Shown one piece after another: positions 35,340 to 45,999 of a DNA stretch of 64,000 nucleotides. The position numbers and the translations under genes were made by a program. A model generated the notes under the pieces. The model saw nothing but the letters and a program-made list of their open reading frames with translations, was not told where the DNA came from and searched no databases. The stretch is from Toxonevra muliebris (Eukaryota; Arthropoda; Insecta; Diptera; Pallopteridae), in the NCBI GenBank assembly GCA_963691655.1, contig OY829326.1, positions 70,487,235-70,551,234 on the forward strand, written 5' to 3'. How positions within the stretch are numbered: position 1 is the stretch's first letter; each line of letters starts with the position of its first letter.

Positions 35340-36433
35340 AATAAAGGTAGAATGGAGAAGTTTCAATTCTTAACTTAAATGAAATCCAGTCTATTGAAAT
35401 TAAGTAAGATTGAATCAAATTAAATGAAATCTACTTAAATGCAGACAAATCTGATGAAGTAAGTCAAATAAAAGCAACTCAGATACAATTAAGTCAAATG
35501 AAATCAAGTTTGAAGAAATTTAATCTGATGAAATCAAATCTTATAAGCCAAAATCAAGTCATATGAAATTAAGTCTGATGAAATGGTGTTAGATGGAATT
35601 AATTCGGGTAAAACCAAATCAGTCAAATTCAAAATCAAGTCAGATGAAATCAAATCCAAATTAAATCGAGTTTGATGAAATCATGTCAGATTAAATTAAG
35701 TCTGAAGAATCCGAATCTGAAGAAATCAAGTCTGATAAAATAAATTTTGATGAAATCAATATTGATACAATCAAACTTACAACTTAAGTCTATTTAAATA
35801 AGATGAAATCCAATCTGATGGGATCATGTCTGTTCAAGCGTAAACGGGTCAAGCCAGATAAAATCGAGTCAGATGAAATCAAATCTGGTAAAGCCAAATC
35901 AAGCCCATCGAGATCAAGTCAAAATGAATAAAGTCTGATGAGACCAAGTCAGATGAAATAAAATCCAGCAACATCAAATGTAACGAAATCAAGTCTGACG
36001 AATCCAGTCAGATTACATCAACGTAAATAAAATAAAGTCTAATAAAATCAACTCTGATGAAAAGTCTGATGAGATCAAGTCCAGCGAAATCAAGGAAGAT
36101 TAAATTAAGTCTGATGAACTCAAATCAATTAAATTCAGATGAAATCAATTCAATTGACAGCAAGTCTGCTGAAATTAAGTCTGATCAATCAAGTCAACTT
36201 GGATGAAATCAAGTCCTATAAAAATAAATCGGATAAAATCAAGTCTGATAAAATCAACTCTGATGAAATTAATCTGATGAGATGAAATTGAATCAGAAAA
36301 ACCAGTCAGATGACCAAATCTGATAAAATCAAGCTTGATCAAATCAAGTTTGAGGAATTCAATTTAAACGAAATCAAGTCAGACGAAATTAAATTTCTTC
36401 ATTCAAAGCCTAAACAAATTTGTTGAAATTAAA
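35340..36433. repeat. GAAATCAAGTCTGAT minisatellite, left block
   Basis: Over a kilobase of degenerate tandem units near 15 bp, consensus GAAATCAAGTCTGAT, with many variants (AAATCAAGTCAGATG, AATTAAGTCTGAT). Units change by substitution and by loss of single bases. No reading frame persists. The array continues unchanged at 36784 after the MITE. Confidence 0.85.
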
Positions 36434-36783
36434 AGCGTTTTCCTTTCTTGACAAAATGTTGCATTTTTTTTTGCCTTGTGCAATGGCAACAATTTTTTAA
36501 TGTTGCCCACAACACTGCCAAAATGTTGCCTTTTTAGTGCAAGAAAAGAACGTAAAAATGCTGCTCTGTCAGAATCAGCTAATTTGCAGGGCAACATTCC
36601 CACCCCGTCATTTCATTGAGTGCAAAAGTGTTACATTTTTCTCCGTTCAGAAGGCAACGTTTTTTAAAAAAGAACACAATACTCTTGGAAAGGGCTGCCT
36701 CTTTTTCAGAAAAGAACACGAAATTTGACAGCCCTCGCACGGTGCAGAAAAAATGCATCATTTTATCGAGAAAAGAAAACGCT
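36434..36783. mobile_element. 350-bp MITE inside the minisatellite
   Basis: Left end AGCGTTTTCCTTTCTTGACA and right end (reverse complement) AGCGTTTTCTTTTCTCGATA continue as AAAATG-TGCATTTTTT, giving about 37 bp of TIR with few mismatches. The host array is cleanly interrupted and resumes afterwards. No clear target duplication could be assigned within the repetitive host. Overlapping frames here (36403-36837 on both strands) are not genes. Confidence 0.8.
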
Positions 36784-37385
36784 ATAAGTTTGATGAAGTC
36801 GAGTTTAATAAGATCAAGTCAGATGGAATTAACTTAAATGAAATCAAGTCTGATTAAATCGAATCAGATGAAATAAAGTCGAGTCTGGTAACATCTAGTA
36901 TGATGAAATAAAGTTTACTGAAATAAAATTTTGTTGAAATTAAGTTACATTATGATATCAAATAGGATGAATAAAGTCTAATAAAACCAACTTGGATAAA
37001 ATCAAATTAGATGAAATCAGTTTAGATGAAATCGAGTCTGATGTGGTTAAATCAAATTGAATCAAGCCATATAAAATCACATAAATATGTTTAAACCACT
37101 CTGATAAAATCATAAAATAACCAAATATAGTCTTATGAAATCAAATCTGATGAAATCAAGCGATTTTGTAAAAATTCATCCGAACAAAACCAACTGGGAT
37201 GAAATCAAATCGGTCGAGTCTAGTTATATGAAATCATGTCTGATGAAATCAACTTCAACCATCTGAACTTAAGTATACTGAAGCCGAGTCTGGAAAATCA
37301 AATCTAATGCAGTCAACTAATTAAAGTCTAATAAAGTCAAACCTGATGAAATTCAATCATTTGAAAATAAAGTAAAACCAAATCA
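36784..37385. repeat. GAAATCAAGTCTGAT minisatellite, right block
   Basis: Same degenerate ~15-bp unit as 35340-36433, with ATGAAATCAAGTCTGAT-like copies at intervals, fading out near 37385. Confidence 0.8.
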
Positions 37386-38074
37386 CAGTAAGCTTAAGTT
37401 TTTGTTAACTCCGTTAAAAATTTATGAACTTTTGCTTTTAAATTTAATGCTTAATTAAAGCAAAACTAAATAGTTTACTAATTTTGTATACTCGACCTTC
37501 TCTTCGATATTACAATTCTATACAAATTGAGCACAAGTTCAATACTTACTGCAAAAACTACATTTATTTTTAAAATTTATTATTTTTCCAAAAGAAAATA
37601 CAACATTCAAAAAATGCAGCCATAACTAAAATAAAAATGCAATATTTAGTTATTACTTAATCCTAGTGACATTGTCATTTTGTATAAATAAATATATTAA
37701 CTTATATATCATCAAAAATATCTAATGAAATTCTTTTAAAGTTCCCCTTAAGAGAAAGACGGAGAAGTAGTTCTTCTATTACGTCTTCAATAATGACTGA
37801 AAATCATAGCTTAAAATTATATTTTTGGAAAATCTCAATTTTAAATTATAGCGAAATTCAACTGAATAAAGTATCCTCCTTTCTAGAGTTAGGGTGAAAT
37901 GGTGTCCTTGTTAAATCAAAAGACTCAAAATCACATTCATTCTGCTTCACTGTAAACAAAAAACAAAACTACTTCGCTATATGTTCGTAATCTTGCATAA
38001 ATTGCATGCAATTCTTGTGTTGTTGCAACAATTTTTGCTTCATTTTATTTGCTACTGTTTCGTTATCGATGTCG

Positions 38075-38400
38075 TTGTACATAGTTGCTGTGCTCATGCT
38101 TGTTGTCATAGCTAGTTGTTGTATCTCTTATTGTTGTTGTATTTGGTGGAGTTGATGCTGCTGTTGTTATTTTTGTTGTTTGTGTGTTTGCAATTGTCAA
38201 ATAGAACTCGATGAAGCGATGAAATGTAGCAGAAAGTAACAACGATAACAGTAGCGAGAGTTGAAATAGCAAAACAAAAATCAACAACAACTACAGCAAC
38301 TGTGAACATTGCATTTAATCAGTGATATTGCTGTTGCTGTTACTGGTTTCTGATGTTGCTGCTGTCATTGGATTTTTCGTTGTTGCTACTGATGTTTGGC
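38075..38400. repeat. TTG/GCT trinucleotide-rich region
   Basis: Runs of TTGTTGTTG and GCTGTTGCTG interleaved with unique sequence. These account for the Thr/Asn-rich and Val/Leu-rich minus-strand frames at 38063-38525. No gene is called. Confidence 0.65.
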
Positions 38401-38989
38401 TGCCAATACTCGTAAATAGTGCGAATGGCTGATGTCAATTTGTTGTCCATCGTTACGTTTAAATTAGTAGTACAAGTAGCAAAAGAAACACGATTTCTGC
38501 ATGAATGAAGAAAGAGAGATAGCAAATGTGGATAGTGATGTGAGTGGAATGGTATGGAGGGAACATTTAAATTTGGTGATTTCTAATCAAATGGAGTGTA
38601 GTCGAGCGCGAGACATAGTATAGAGGTTCAGAAAAAAACCGATTTTATTTTGCTTAGCTATTTGTCGTCGAATTGGTTGTAGTTGTTGTTGGTGTAAATA
38701 AGAAAAACAGAACGAATAAGCGAAAAATTCAGAGTGACAGCACAATGATTTAGCATAATTACTTTATTGACTTAACATACACAAGCAATGCATGTTAATG
38801 ATGCATTATTTTGACACTTTTTAATATTTTTTGATGCCACTTCGTACTCTAATTTTTAATTCAAATCTTTTTTATAAACATGTAGTATATATAGAGTCAG
38901 TTGGTTATAAATAACAAAATATTAAAATTTGTATAAGAATTTCTTATATTTTCCAGTTTTGAAAATTTTTTAAAAATTTCGATAAGTTT

Positions 38990-39130
38990 TTGTACTCAGA
39001 TGTTTGTCATACTTTTGGATAGCTTCATAATGGTATTTGGTCCAGCTTTTCATCTGTCAAAGCTCTGATCAGATTTTTCGATTGAGTTTTGGTCTAATTT
39101 TTGGTGTAAATATGGTCTGATTTTTTGACC
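38990..39130. repeat. GGTCTGATTTTTGG-type degenerate units
   Basis: Contains GATTTTTCGATTGAG, TTTTGGTCTAATTTTTGG and TGGTCTGATTTTTTG, as in the 1275-1815 array. It abuts the piggyBac-type element at 39146, and matching units resume at 39870 on the other side, so the element may have inserted into the array. Confidence 0.5.
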
Positions 39131-39145
39131 GTTCGTTGACTATAT

Positions 39146-39864
39146 GTTCAGATTGTCACATTTGTGCCTCATGGTGCCTAGCCAGGCCCTACCTATACAT
39201 TTACATGCATTCTTATGGAAATACCATGCTTTTGCTGATGCATTTAAACCTATTTATATACCATGCAAATATATATTTTTGATTTTTTCTTGTTCTCACT
39301 GTCTTTCGCATGAGTTGATCTACCTGCTCACGTAAAGCAAAAATTGTAGGATGTAAAAAAAGTTAATTCTCATTCGTACAACCAAAACAAATATAATCTA
39401 CTTTAGCGTGTTGCTTGCATACTGGTGCAGAGCATTTTACACGAAAAAAAGCGTTTTTTCGACTCGTCTTATGTCCTCCATGTAAACAAAGTTTGCAGTC
39501 CCAGTAGGGAAAACATTTTTGTTGTTCCCCCATATAAAGTAAGAAAACGTTTTTACGACAACTGTTGCCAGTGTGAAATCAGCCAAAGAGGATATAAAAA
39601 AGCAGTTAAAATGGAGACTTAATTTAAAAGTTGCATTTCATTTCATATAAAATGTATAAGGACCTGACCAGCATGAGGCACGAATATGATTATTTAATTA
39701 TAATTATCCTTTGCTGCACAAAAGATCAACAATTGTCGCAGTGCATTACAGCCTGTCTAATAATAATAAATCTTAATTTTTATATAGATGGATAACTAAT
39801 AAAAATTTTAGGAAAAGTCATAAAATTTCAAGTCACTATCTTAATCAATGTGTACAACGGAGGG
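39146..39864. mobile_element. piggyBac-type element, right TTAA end
   Basis: The right end CGGAGGGTTAA (TTAA at 39865-39868) is identical in type to that at 33462. Inverted subterminal blocks GTGCCTCATG (39164-39173) and CATGAGGCAC (39672-39681), with GCCTAGCCAGGCC nearby, mark both halves. The outer left end is degenerate. A plus-strand frame at 39425-39622 ends in a Cys-containing segment (FYDNCCQCEIS). It lies where a piggyBac C-terminal Cys-rich domain would lie, but similarity is too weak to claim. Confidence 0.5.
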
Positions 39865-39869
39865 TTAAT

Positions 39870-40510
39870 CTGATTTATGGTCCAAATATTGCGCAAGCCT
39901 TCAGTGTGAATTTTGATATAATTTTGGGCATCCTTTTAGTCTCAGATTTGTTTTAAATATAGATTTTTTGTTTGTTCTGGATTTGATGGGTTTTGGAATA
40001 TTGTTAGTCTGTGTTTTAGCCTAATAAAATCTTAATTTAGGCCTGACTTTTGCTTCCCAAGGCGAGACATTGCCGTGACACCCAGTTAATCATAACTTCA
40101 ACTAAATATGCAAAAAAAATTGGAGTTAGAATTAGTTTGACGCGAATATTCATCAAAATTATTCTTTATTACAACTTTGTTCTTTTTGGAATTTTTTTTG
40201 AGATGCATTTGTTATTCTTGAGTATAGCAGAGTATATGTCGGATGTGGATCATAAATTTTATTAGTGGATGAACAGCTGAAAAAGGCTTGTTCAAATTTT
40301 CCCGAAAATTAACCGGTAGTTTATTTTAGTAAATTATAAATATTTTAATAAAAAATACCATTTGCGTTGGTTATGTTCGTTTTTCTTTGCATGAGGTTGG
40401 ACTTTATTATTATTTCCTGAAATGGACTATGATTCTTATGGTTTTAATCAGATTTTTGGTCTAGTTTTCGGTTTTGATTCTGCTCTGGTCTAGCCTGCTC
40501 TAGACCATTT
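39870..40510. repeat. GGTCTGATTTTTGG-type degenerate units (second block)
   Basis: Scattered units such as TAATCTGATTTATGGTCC, TTTGTTCTGGATTTGATGGG and AATCAGATTTTTGGTCTAG, with unique DNA between. The region also holds the non-domain frame at 40050-40265. Confidence 0.4.
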
Positions 40511-41000
40511 TAAAAACATTTTATGAGTTCTGACACTAAATATGTATATATCACATTTTCTGGTTTCTCATTTTTATTGCCATTGCTCCAGGTAATTTAT
40601 ACCATGTTCCCGCTGAGCCTATCTTTAACTTTTAGAGGCTCCATGGCTTCGGTGACCCTTAGTGAAATTTTTCAAAGAATATTATTTTGGAAGGTTTTAA
40701 CTTAACTCTTTACTTCCCTTTTAACATAGCTTTTAAGGAGTTTTTAAGAAAAGAGCCCAAAATGACCCATACTGGCGGGAGTTAGAGTATTAAAATATTC
40801 CAAAGGAATATTTCTCGCAAAATTTTAATATAGATCGCCTAAGACAAAAATCACCAAAAAATCAAGTTTTCAAACCACTGTAAAACTAAAAATTGTGATG
40901 TAGTGGAGCAAAAAGATATTAGGACTTTTATTACTGAAGTCAAATACTATCGTTTGAGATTAGTTTAGTTTTATCCCGAAAATATGTATTGCACTGTGTT

Positions 41001-41076
41001 ATAAACTTAAATTAAGTTCTTATAAACTTAAATTAAGTTATTTTAAACTTAAATTAAATTATTATAAACTTAAGTA
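41001..41076. repeat. 21-bp tandem repeat, 3.6 copies
   Basis: Unit ATAAACTTAAATTAAGTTNTT occurs at 41001, 41022, 41043 (with changes) and, in part, 41064. Confidence 0.85.
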
Positions 41077-41435
41077 TTAGGTAGGCAAATTTAACTACAG
41101 CAGTTTGGTTTACAGAAAAGTTCAGTTTTCAATATTTTTAGAATTTGGGCCCTTTTTATGCAAAACTGAAAAGCGCACGAAATTAATTACACTCACAGTC
41201 AAATATATATATATATGAACTTTTCGATGTAAGCATGCGTGTGTGCATGTGCTTCCGTCATTTATCTATTTGTGTTTATGCACTTGTATTTACATGTGTG
41301 TTTAATTATGCTCTACATAGTTGTGTTTGTTGCTGTTATTTCTAGTTGCTGCTGTGTAATTCAAATCTATTTTAGATTGGTGCAAATTTGCTCATTTTAT
41401 TTTTAAGCTTTTCATATACTTATGCATATTTGTAC

Positions 41436-42597
41436 TAGGGATGTCAATCCCCAAAACCCGAGAGATTGGCTCTAAAATTATTCCCATGATTGAATAAAAA
41501 ATATATTCGGGATTCGTACGTAAATTTATTGGTAATTCAAATTTTTATTTGTTTTAAGTATATAATCTTCATTTCATATTTTGTTGTCTTTGAGTAAAAA
41601 AAAAAGGCTTTTCATGAAATTTTTTTCCAATTCGTTCGTGGTAAGACTGAAAATCCAACCAAGTTTGTGATTTTGTGTCTAAAAATTTAAATCGACATCA
41701 TATTTAATTAATTAATAAAAGAAATTTTAAAAAATTGATTTTGGATTGTAAAAGTGAAGGAAAAAAAATTTTTAAATTATTTGGAGTCTTGCACTCAGTT
41801 ATAAATTTTTCATATTTTTCACTTTCCATCAATCCAGAAGCATCGTGAAGAAGGTTTTATATACAGAGTGCAAAATATATTTAAAAAAATATAAATTTAA
41901 ATAAATAAACATATAGAGTGCACAACATACATTTATTGTAAGAAGCTTTGAGAAAATATGAGAAACATCTGTGACTTTCTGTTATCATTTAACAAAAAGA
42001 GCAAGTGGGATTATACACACATCTAAACCATGAATTTAAAAATGATTATTCTGGGAGCCAGTGCTTTCAGTGCTACTTGTTGTTCGAAGGAAGAATGTGA
42101 AGAGACACACTAATTTCTTGCTTTCCACTGCCCCGTTTTCTATCGAACCAGAGTTAGCATATTTGGCGCTGGAGTGTTAAGCGGCGAACCCCTGAGATCT
42201 TTAACGCCTACTCAGACTTATTAGTAAATTTGCTAGATTCACAGAATAGCAAAAGATTTCAAAAGGATATAGTACAATGGACGAAGAGCTTGTCTACATG
42301 CTATATTCTTGAATACTTCTTTAGCGGTTCAAAAAGCGTTTGATTTAAGCCTTCTGTCAACCATATAAACGGCCAGACAGAATATCTAAACTTTCCCCAA
42401 TATTAAGAAGTCAGGCAATGAATGATTAGGAAAAGATATTGATGACAAAAATTTTCTCTGGACTTAATGAAACAAAATACAACACAAAACGAAGATTAAA
42501 TAAAATAATTAAAAATTTAATTTCTAATAAGTTTATGTAGTTACATACGAAGCCTAATTTTAAAGCAAAGTTGGGATAATGGGATTGACATCCCTAG
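41436..42597 (+). mobile_element. Decayed hAT element with hATC vestige
   Basis: Identical 19-bp inverted ends TACTAGGGATGTCAATCCC bracket about 1.16 kb. Flanking 8-mers ATATTTGT and ATATATGC agree at 6 of 8 if the element starts ACTAGGG. Near 42120-42220 the plus strand reads RVSIFGAGVLSGEPLRSLTP. This resembles the hAT C-terminal dimerisation motif (SERVFSxAGxVLSxRRxxLxP). The rest of the transposase is gone or unreadable. Confidence 0.7.
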
Positions 42598-42599
42598 TA

Positions 42600-44160
42600 T
42601 ATATGCATGACGGTATATAAATCTCTATAAATGTTAATATACATACGCAAAAATTAGTGAAATGCAATTTTCTCTACCATGCTTTTAGGCGTACATTAAT
42701 ATTTGAAATGTTTACATTTACGTTTCACTTACATACATATTACTTAAATATTTTCTATGTAATTATTATGATTGGATTTATTCTATTTTGAAGCATTAAG
42801 TTTAAAGTGCAATATTAATTTAGAAATGAAATTATTATGGTAAATTTAGGAGTTGAAATTTAAAATTATCGCAAGAAATAAGTTTTTAATTTCTTTAAAC
42901 TATTTAAAAGAATAATTTTTAATTTTAATTCAGAAACTATTTTTACCTTCTGCCTTATACCATTATCATCAAATACAATATTTCAAATGAATATTAATTA
43001 TATACACTAATGGATCCAGGGGGGTGTTTTGGAGCTAATTAGAGAAACAAATAATTGCAATAAAGAATGAACAAATCAAATTGTACCTAATTAATTCTGC
43101 AATAAATTTGTAAGAAAAAATTCAGGTTAGGTCCAACGAACAAAATACCTTCTTTTGTACGTTTTTTTTTTTAATTATTCTTTAATACAAATTTCAATAA
43201 AAAGAAAAAGTGGGTTTTTGAAAAAAAATTTCCTCGTCCAAAACTCCCAAAATTGAGTAGGTCATCATGAAAGTCATAACAAACAAGAAAAATATTTCAT
43301 TCATGAATCCCTACGTTATAAAATGTTAGAAAACCAAAAACCTAGGAATATACACGAAACCTGACGCGATCCGAAATTTTTTTTGCAGATTCCTTTTCAG
43401 CCAAAAATACTCTAGAAAAACCGTCCCACAAACCAGGTACCGTTTTTAAAATTATTTGAATGTAATCTTTTGAGTCCTACTTCTGAATTAAGTCATTTTA
43501 ATTCATTCAATTGAAGGATTGAAGGATTCAGAGTTTAATGTGAACATCAATCTTATCGTTTCACGTTTTTGAATTTTTTGGAAGCTCATGTGACTGGAAA
43601 TATAAAGTACACTTTGCTAGTTATAAAATGTAGCAAACAGGAGACATACCGTTTCTAACTAATTCGGGGTCAAGGAATTGTAAATGGTGATAACCGTTTT
43701 TTTTTTCATGTCAGCAACTTTTCATACAAAATTTTTTTCTAAGTTTTGGTTTAGGGGTATACTACAAAGTTACATGTTCTTCTTCTTATTGCCGTGAAAA
43801 TTGTTACCGAGAAGTTTTTTGGCATGAAAAAATTAAATCTGACATTTATTTGCAGAAAAAAAATAATTTTAAACATACCTTCCATACAAAAAACCGTCAA
43901 AAATTCCCAAAAAGTGGAAAATTTGTATTGGGAGGTACCCTTATTTGACATCGAAATAACTTAAATTTTTGCACACATCATTTTTTTCGTTAAAAAATTT
44001 ATTGAAGCAAAAAGTAATATATCATATAGCTTTTCTTTTCCATCCGATTTGAGAGATTTATTCTACTTGACTTCAATTCGTTTACTTTTATTATTGACCG
44101 CTTCAATGGAAATCGCGTAAAAAGTCACTAAAAATACATACAAATTTATTATCCCGCGTT
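42600..44160. other. Non-coding AT-rich stretch
   Basis: No terminal repeats, RNA gene or domain-bearing frame identified. The frame at 43751-43951 minus is Phe/Lys-rich and unrecognised. Confidence 0.5.
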
Positions 44161-44163
44161 TAA

Positions 44164-44675
44164 CCCTTCCCTGCCCATGTGCCATGTATGGTCCCACCAC
44201 TTTGGACGGTAATAGTGACGCCATCTTGCGTCCAACATCTAAACCACAATATGGGTTTCGTAGATCGCAGCTTTCTGTATCGATGCGCATATATAACGGT
44301 TTAAGAAAACGGCAGCTGTCAAAAGTTATTGCCATTTTTATGTAAAAAATACGTTTTTCACATAAATAAATAAAATTAAATTTTCGATTTTCTATATAGC
44401 CGAAAGATATTGTTTCTATAAATTTCACACTAAATAATTGGTATAAATTTTAGTTTTTAGTTATTTTTCTCAATAAAGTGATAAAAAAAAAGTTATACAT
44501 TTCTATTTTACTTGATACAGCCTAACGAACCATATATGGCACACTAGGTATTTTCAGATTTTAAGACTTATAATTAAGATATTGAAAAAGTCATAAAACA
44601 AAAGTTGTTCAGAATTAAGAATACAATCCCTTAATATTTTTTTAAACAAAATTTGCGTTGTTGGGCAGGGAAGGG
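44164..44675. mobile_element. TTAA-flanked piggyBac-type MITE
   Basis: TTAA at 44160-44163 and 44676-44679 flank perfect 14-bp ends CCCTTCCCTGCCCA. Subterminal GTGCCATGTATGG (left) and CCATATATGGCAC (right) form a further inverted pair. 512 bp. The 121-residue minus frame (44063-44428) runs across the left boundary and has no piggyBac motif, so I do not treat it as a gene. Confidence 0.85.
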
Positions 44676-45038
44676 TTAAGATTGAGGCAAAGTTGCTTAG
44701 AACATTTTTTTTTCTTTTGATGAAAAACCGTATCATTTTGGAATTTCTCTAATCTGTGAACTTTTATCTTTTTATCCAAAAGTTGCATAGCAAAAAACTT
44801 TCCGATGTCCGAGGCTGATTTTCATAAATATTGCAGGGGATTTAAATCTTTAATCGGTTTCTGCATAATAATGTGAGGAACATCAAAATCGGCTTTTACT
44901 CCTCCTTACCCTTAAAACGTACCTCCAAAAAAAATGTATACTTCCGTGCTTTCTTCTTGGAATTCTACACTAAAAGGTGCAATGCCTCCAATCGCAACAC
45001 GGCATCATTTGACTGGATCGAAATGTAAGGAAATTTTG

Positions 45039-45998
45039 AAACGCTTTTTGGAAAGAAGAGGTAAATACAAGATTTCTGACAAACGCATATTTTTTTTTTA
45101 ACGTAGTTTTTCACATTTTCAGTTTAATAAAATTTTTTACCAACTTTTGCTGTGAAGCCTGATTTGGAATATTTTAATATCAAAATAAAGGTCAAAAATA
45201 GATCCCTTGGCCAAAAAATCTAAGGTTCACAAAATTTCAATAAAATCGGCCGGTCCATAAATAGTGCTCCAGTACAAGGAAAAATTTAAATCTTCATTGA
45301 ATTTTTCTAACCTTTGCTCCGGAGCCTGCTTTGCAATATTTTTTAAATGAAAATATTCTCCAAAACAGGATTTCTTGGTACAAGAAACTCAGGTTAACAA
45401 AATTTCAATAGAATCAGTAGGTCTATAAATCGCGCTGCAATACAAGGATAAATTGAAATTTGTAAATATATTAAAAAAAAGTACTACAATAGTGACATAA
45501 ACGAATAGCTGTTACCACCTTATTTTGTACAAATTTAAATCTATTTTGATTTGAAAAATACTTCAAAAAGAGCTCCGGATCAAAAGTTAAAAAATGGGAG
45601 ATAATTTGAATTTTACCTTGTACAGGAGCGCCATCTATGAACCTTTCGATTGTGTTAAAATTTTGCAGACCAGGTTTTTTGGGCCTTTATTTTGATCTAA
45701 AATATATTCCAAAGGGGACTCCGCAACAGAATTCAGAGAAAAGTAGAACTCTTCCTTGTTCTGCAGCGCCATTTATAGGCCAGCGTATTGTGTTGACATT
45801 TGTGCACCAGAATTTGTTTTTTGCCAATGGACCTCTTTTTTACCTCTTTTATACTCTTAAAAATATTCCAAAAGCGACTCCGAAGCAAATGTTAGTAAAA
45901 ATTATATAAAACCAAAAATGCAGGGGGAGGGTACAATTAAAAAAAAAATTGTTTTGGACATATTGTATTTACGCCCTCTTCTAAAAAAAAAACGCTGT
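45039..45998. mobile_element. Foldback-like element, copy B
   Basis: Outer ends: left AAACGCTTTTTGGAAAGAAG, then GTAAATACAAGATTTCTGAC; right (reverse complement) CAGCGTTTTTTTTTTAGAAG, then GTAAATACAATATGTCC. Each arm contains two or more ~150-165-bp units in tandem, in opposite orientation between arms. Unit hallmarks are TCCGGAGCCTG/CTCCGGATC, CCAGTACAAGG/CCTTGTAC, AAAATTTCAATAAAATCGG and TATTCCAAAA. The same family is present at 9747-10523. The plus frame 45637-45909 is arm read-through. No transposase is present. Confidence 0.75.
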
Positions 45999-45999
45999 C

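Noticed and set aside
39425..39622. Cys-containing frame as a piggyBac C-terminal zinc-binding domain
   Set aside because: The position is suggestive but the Cys spacing does not match the known pattern well enough.
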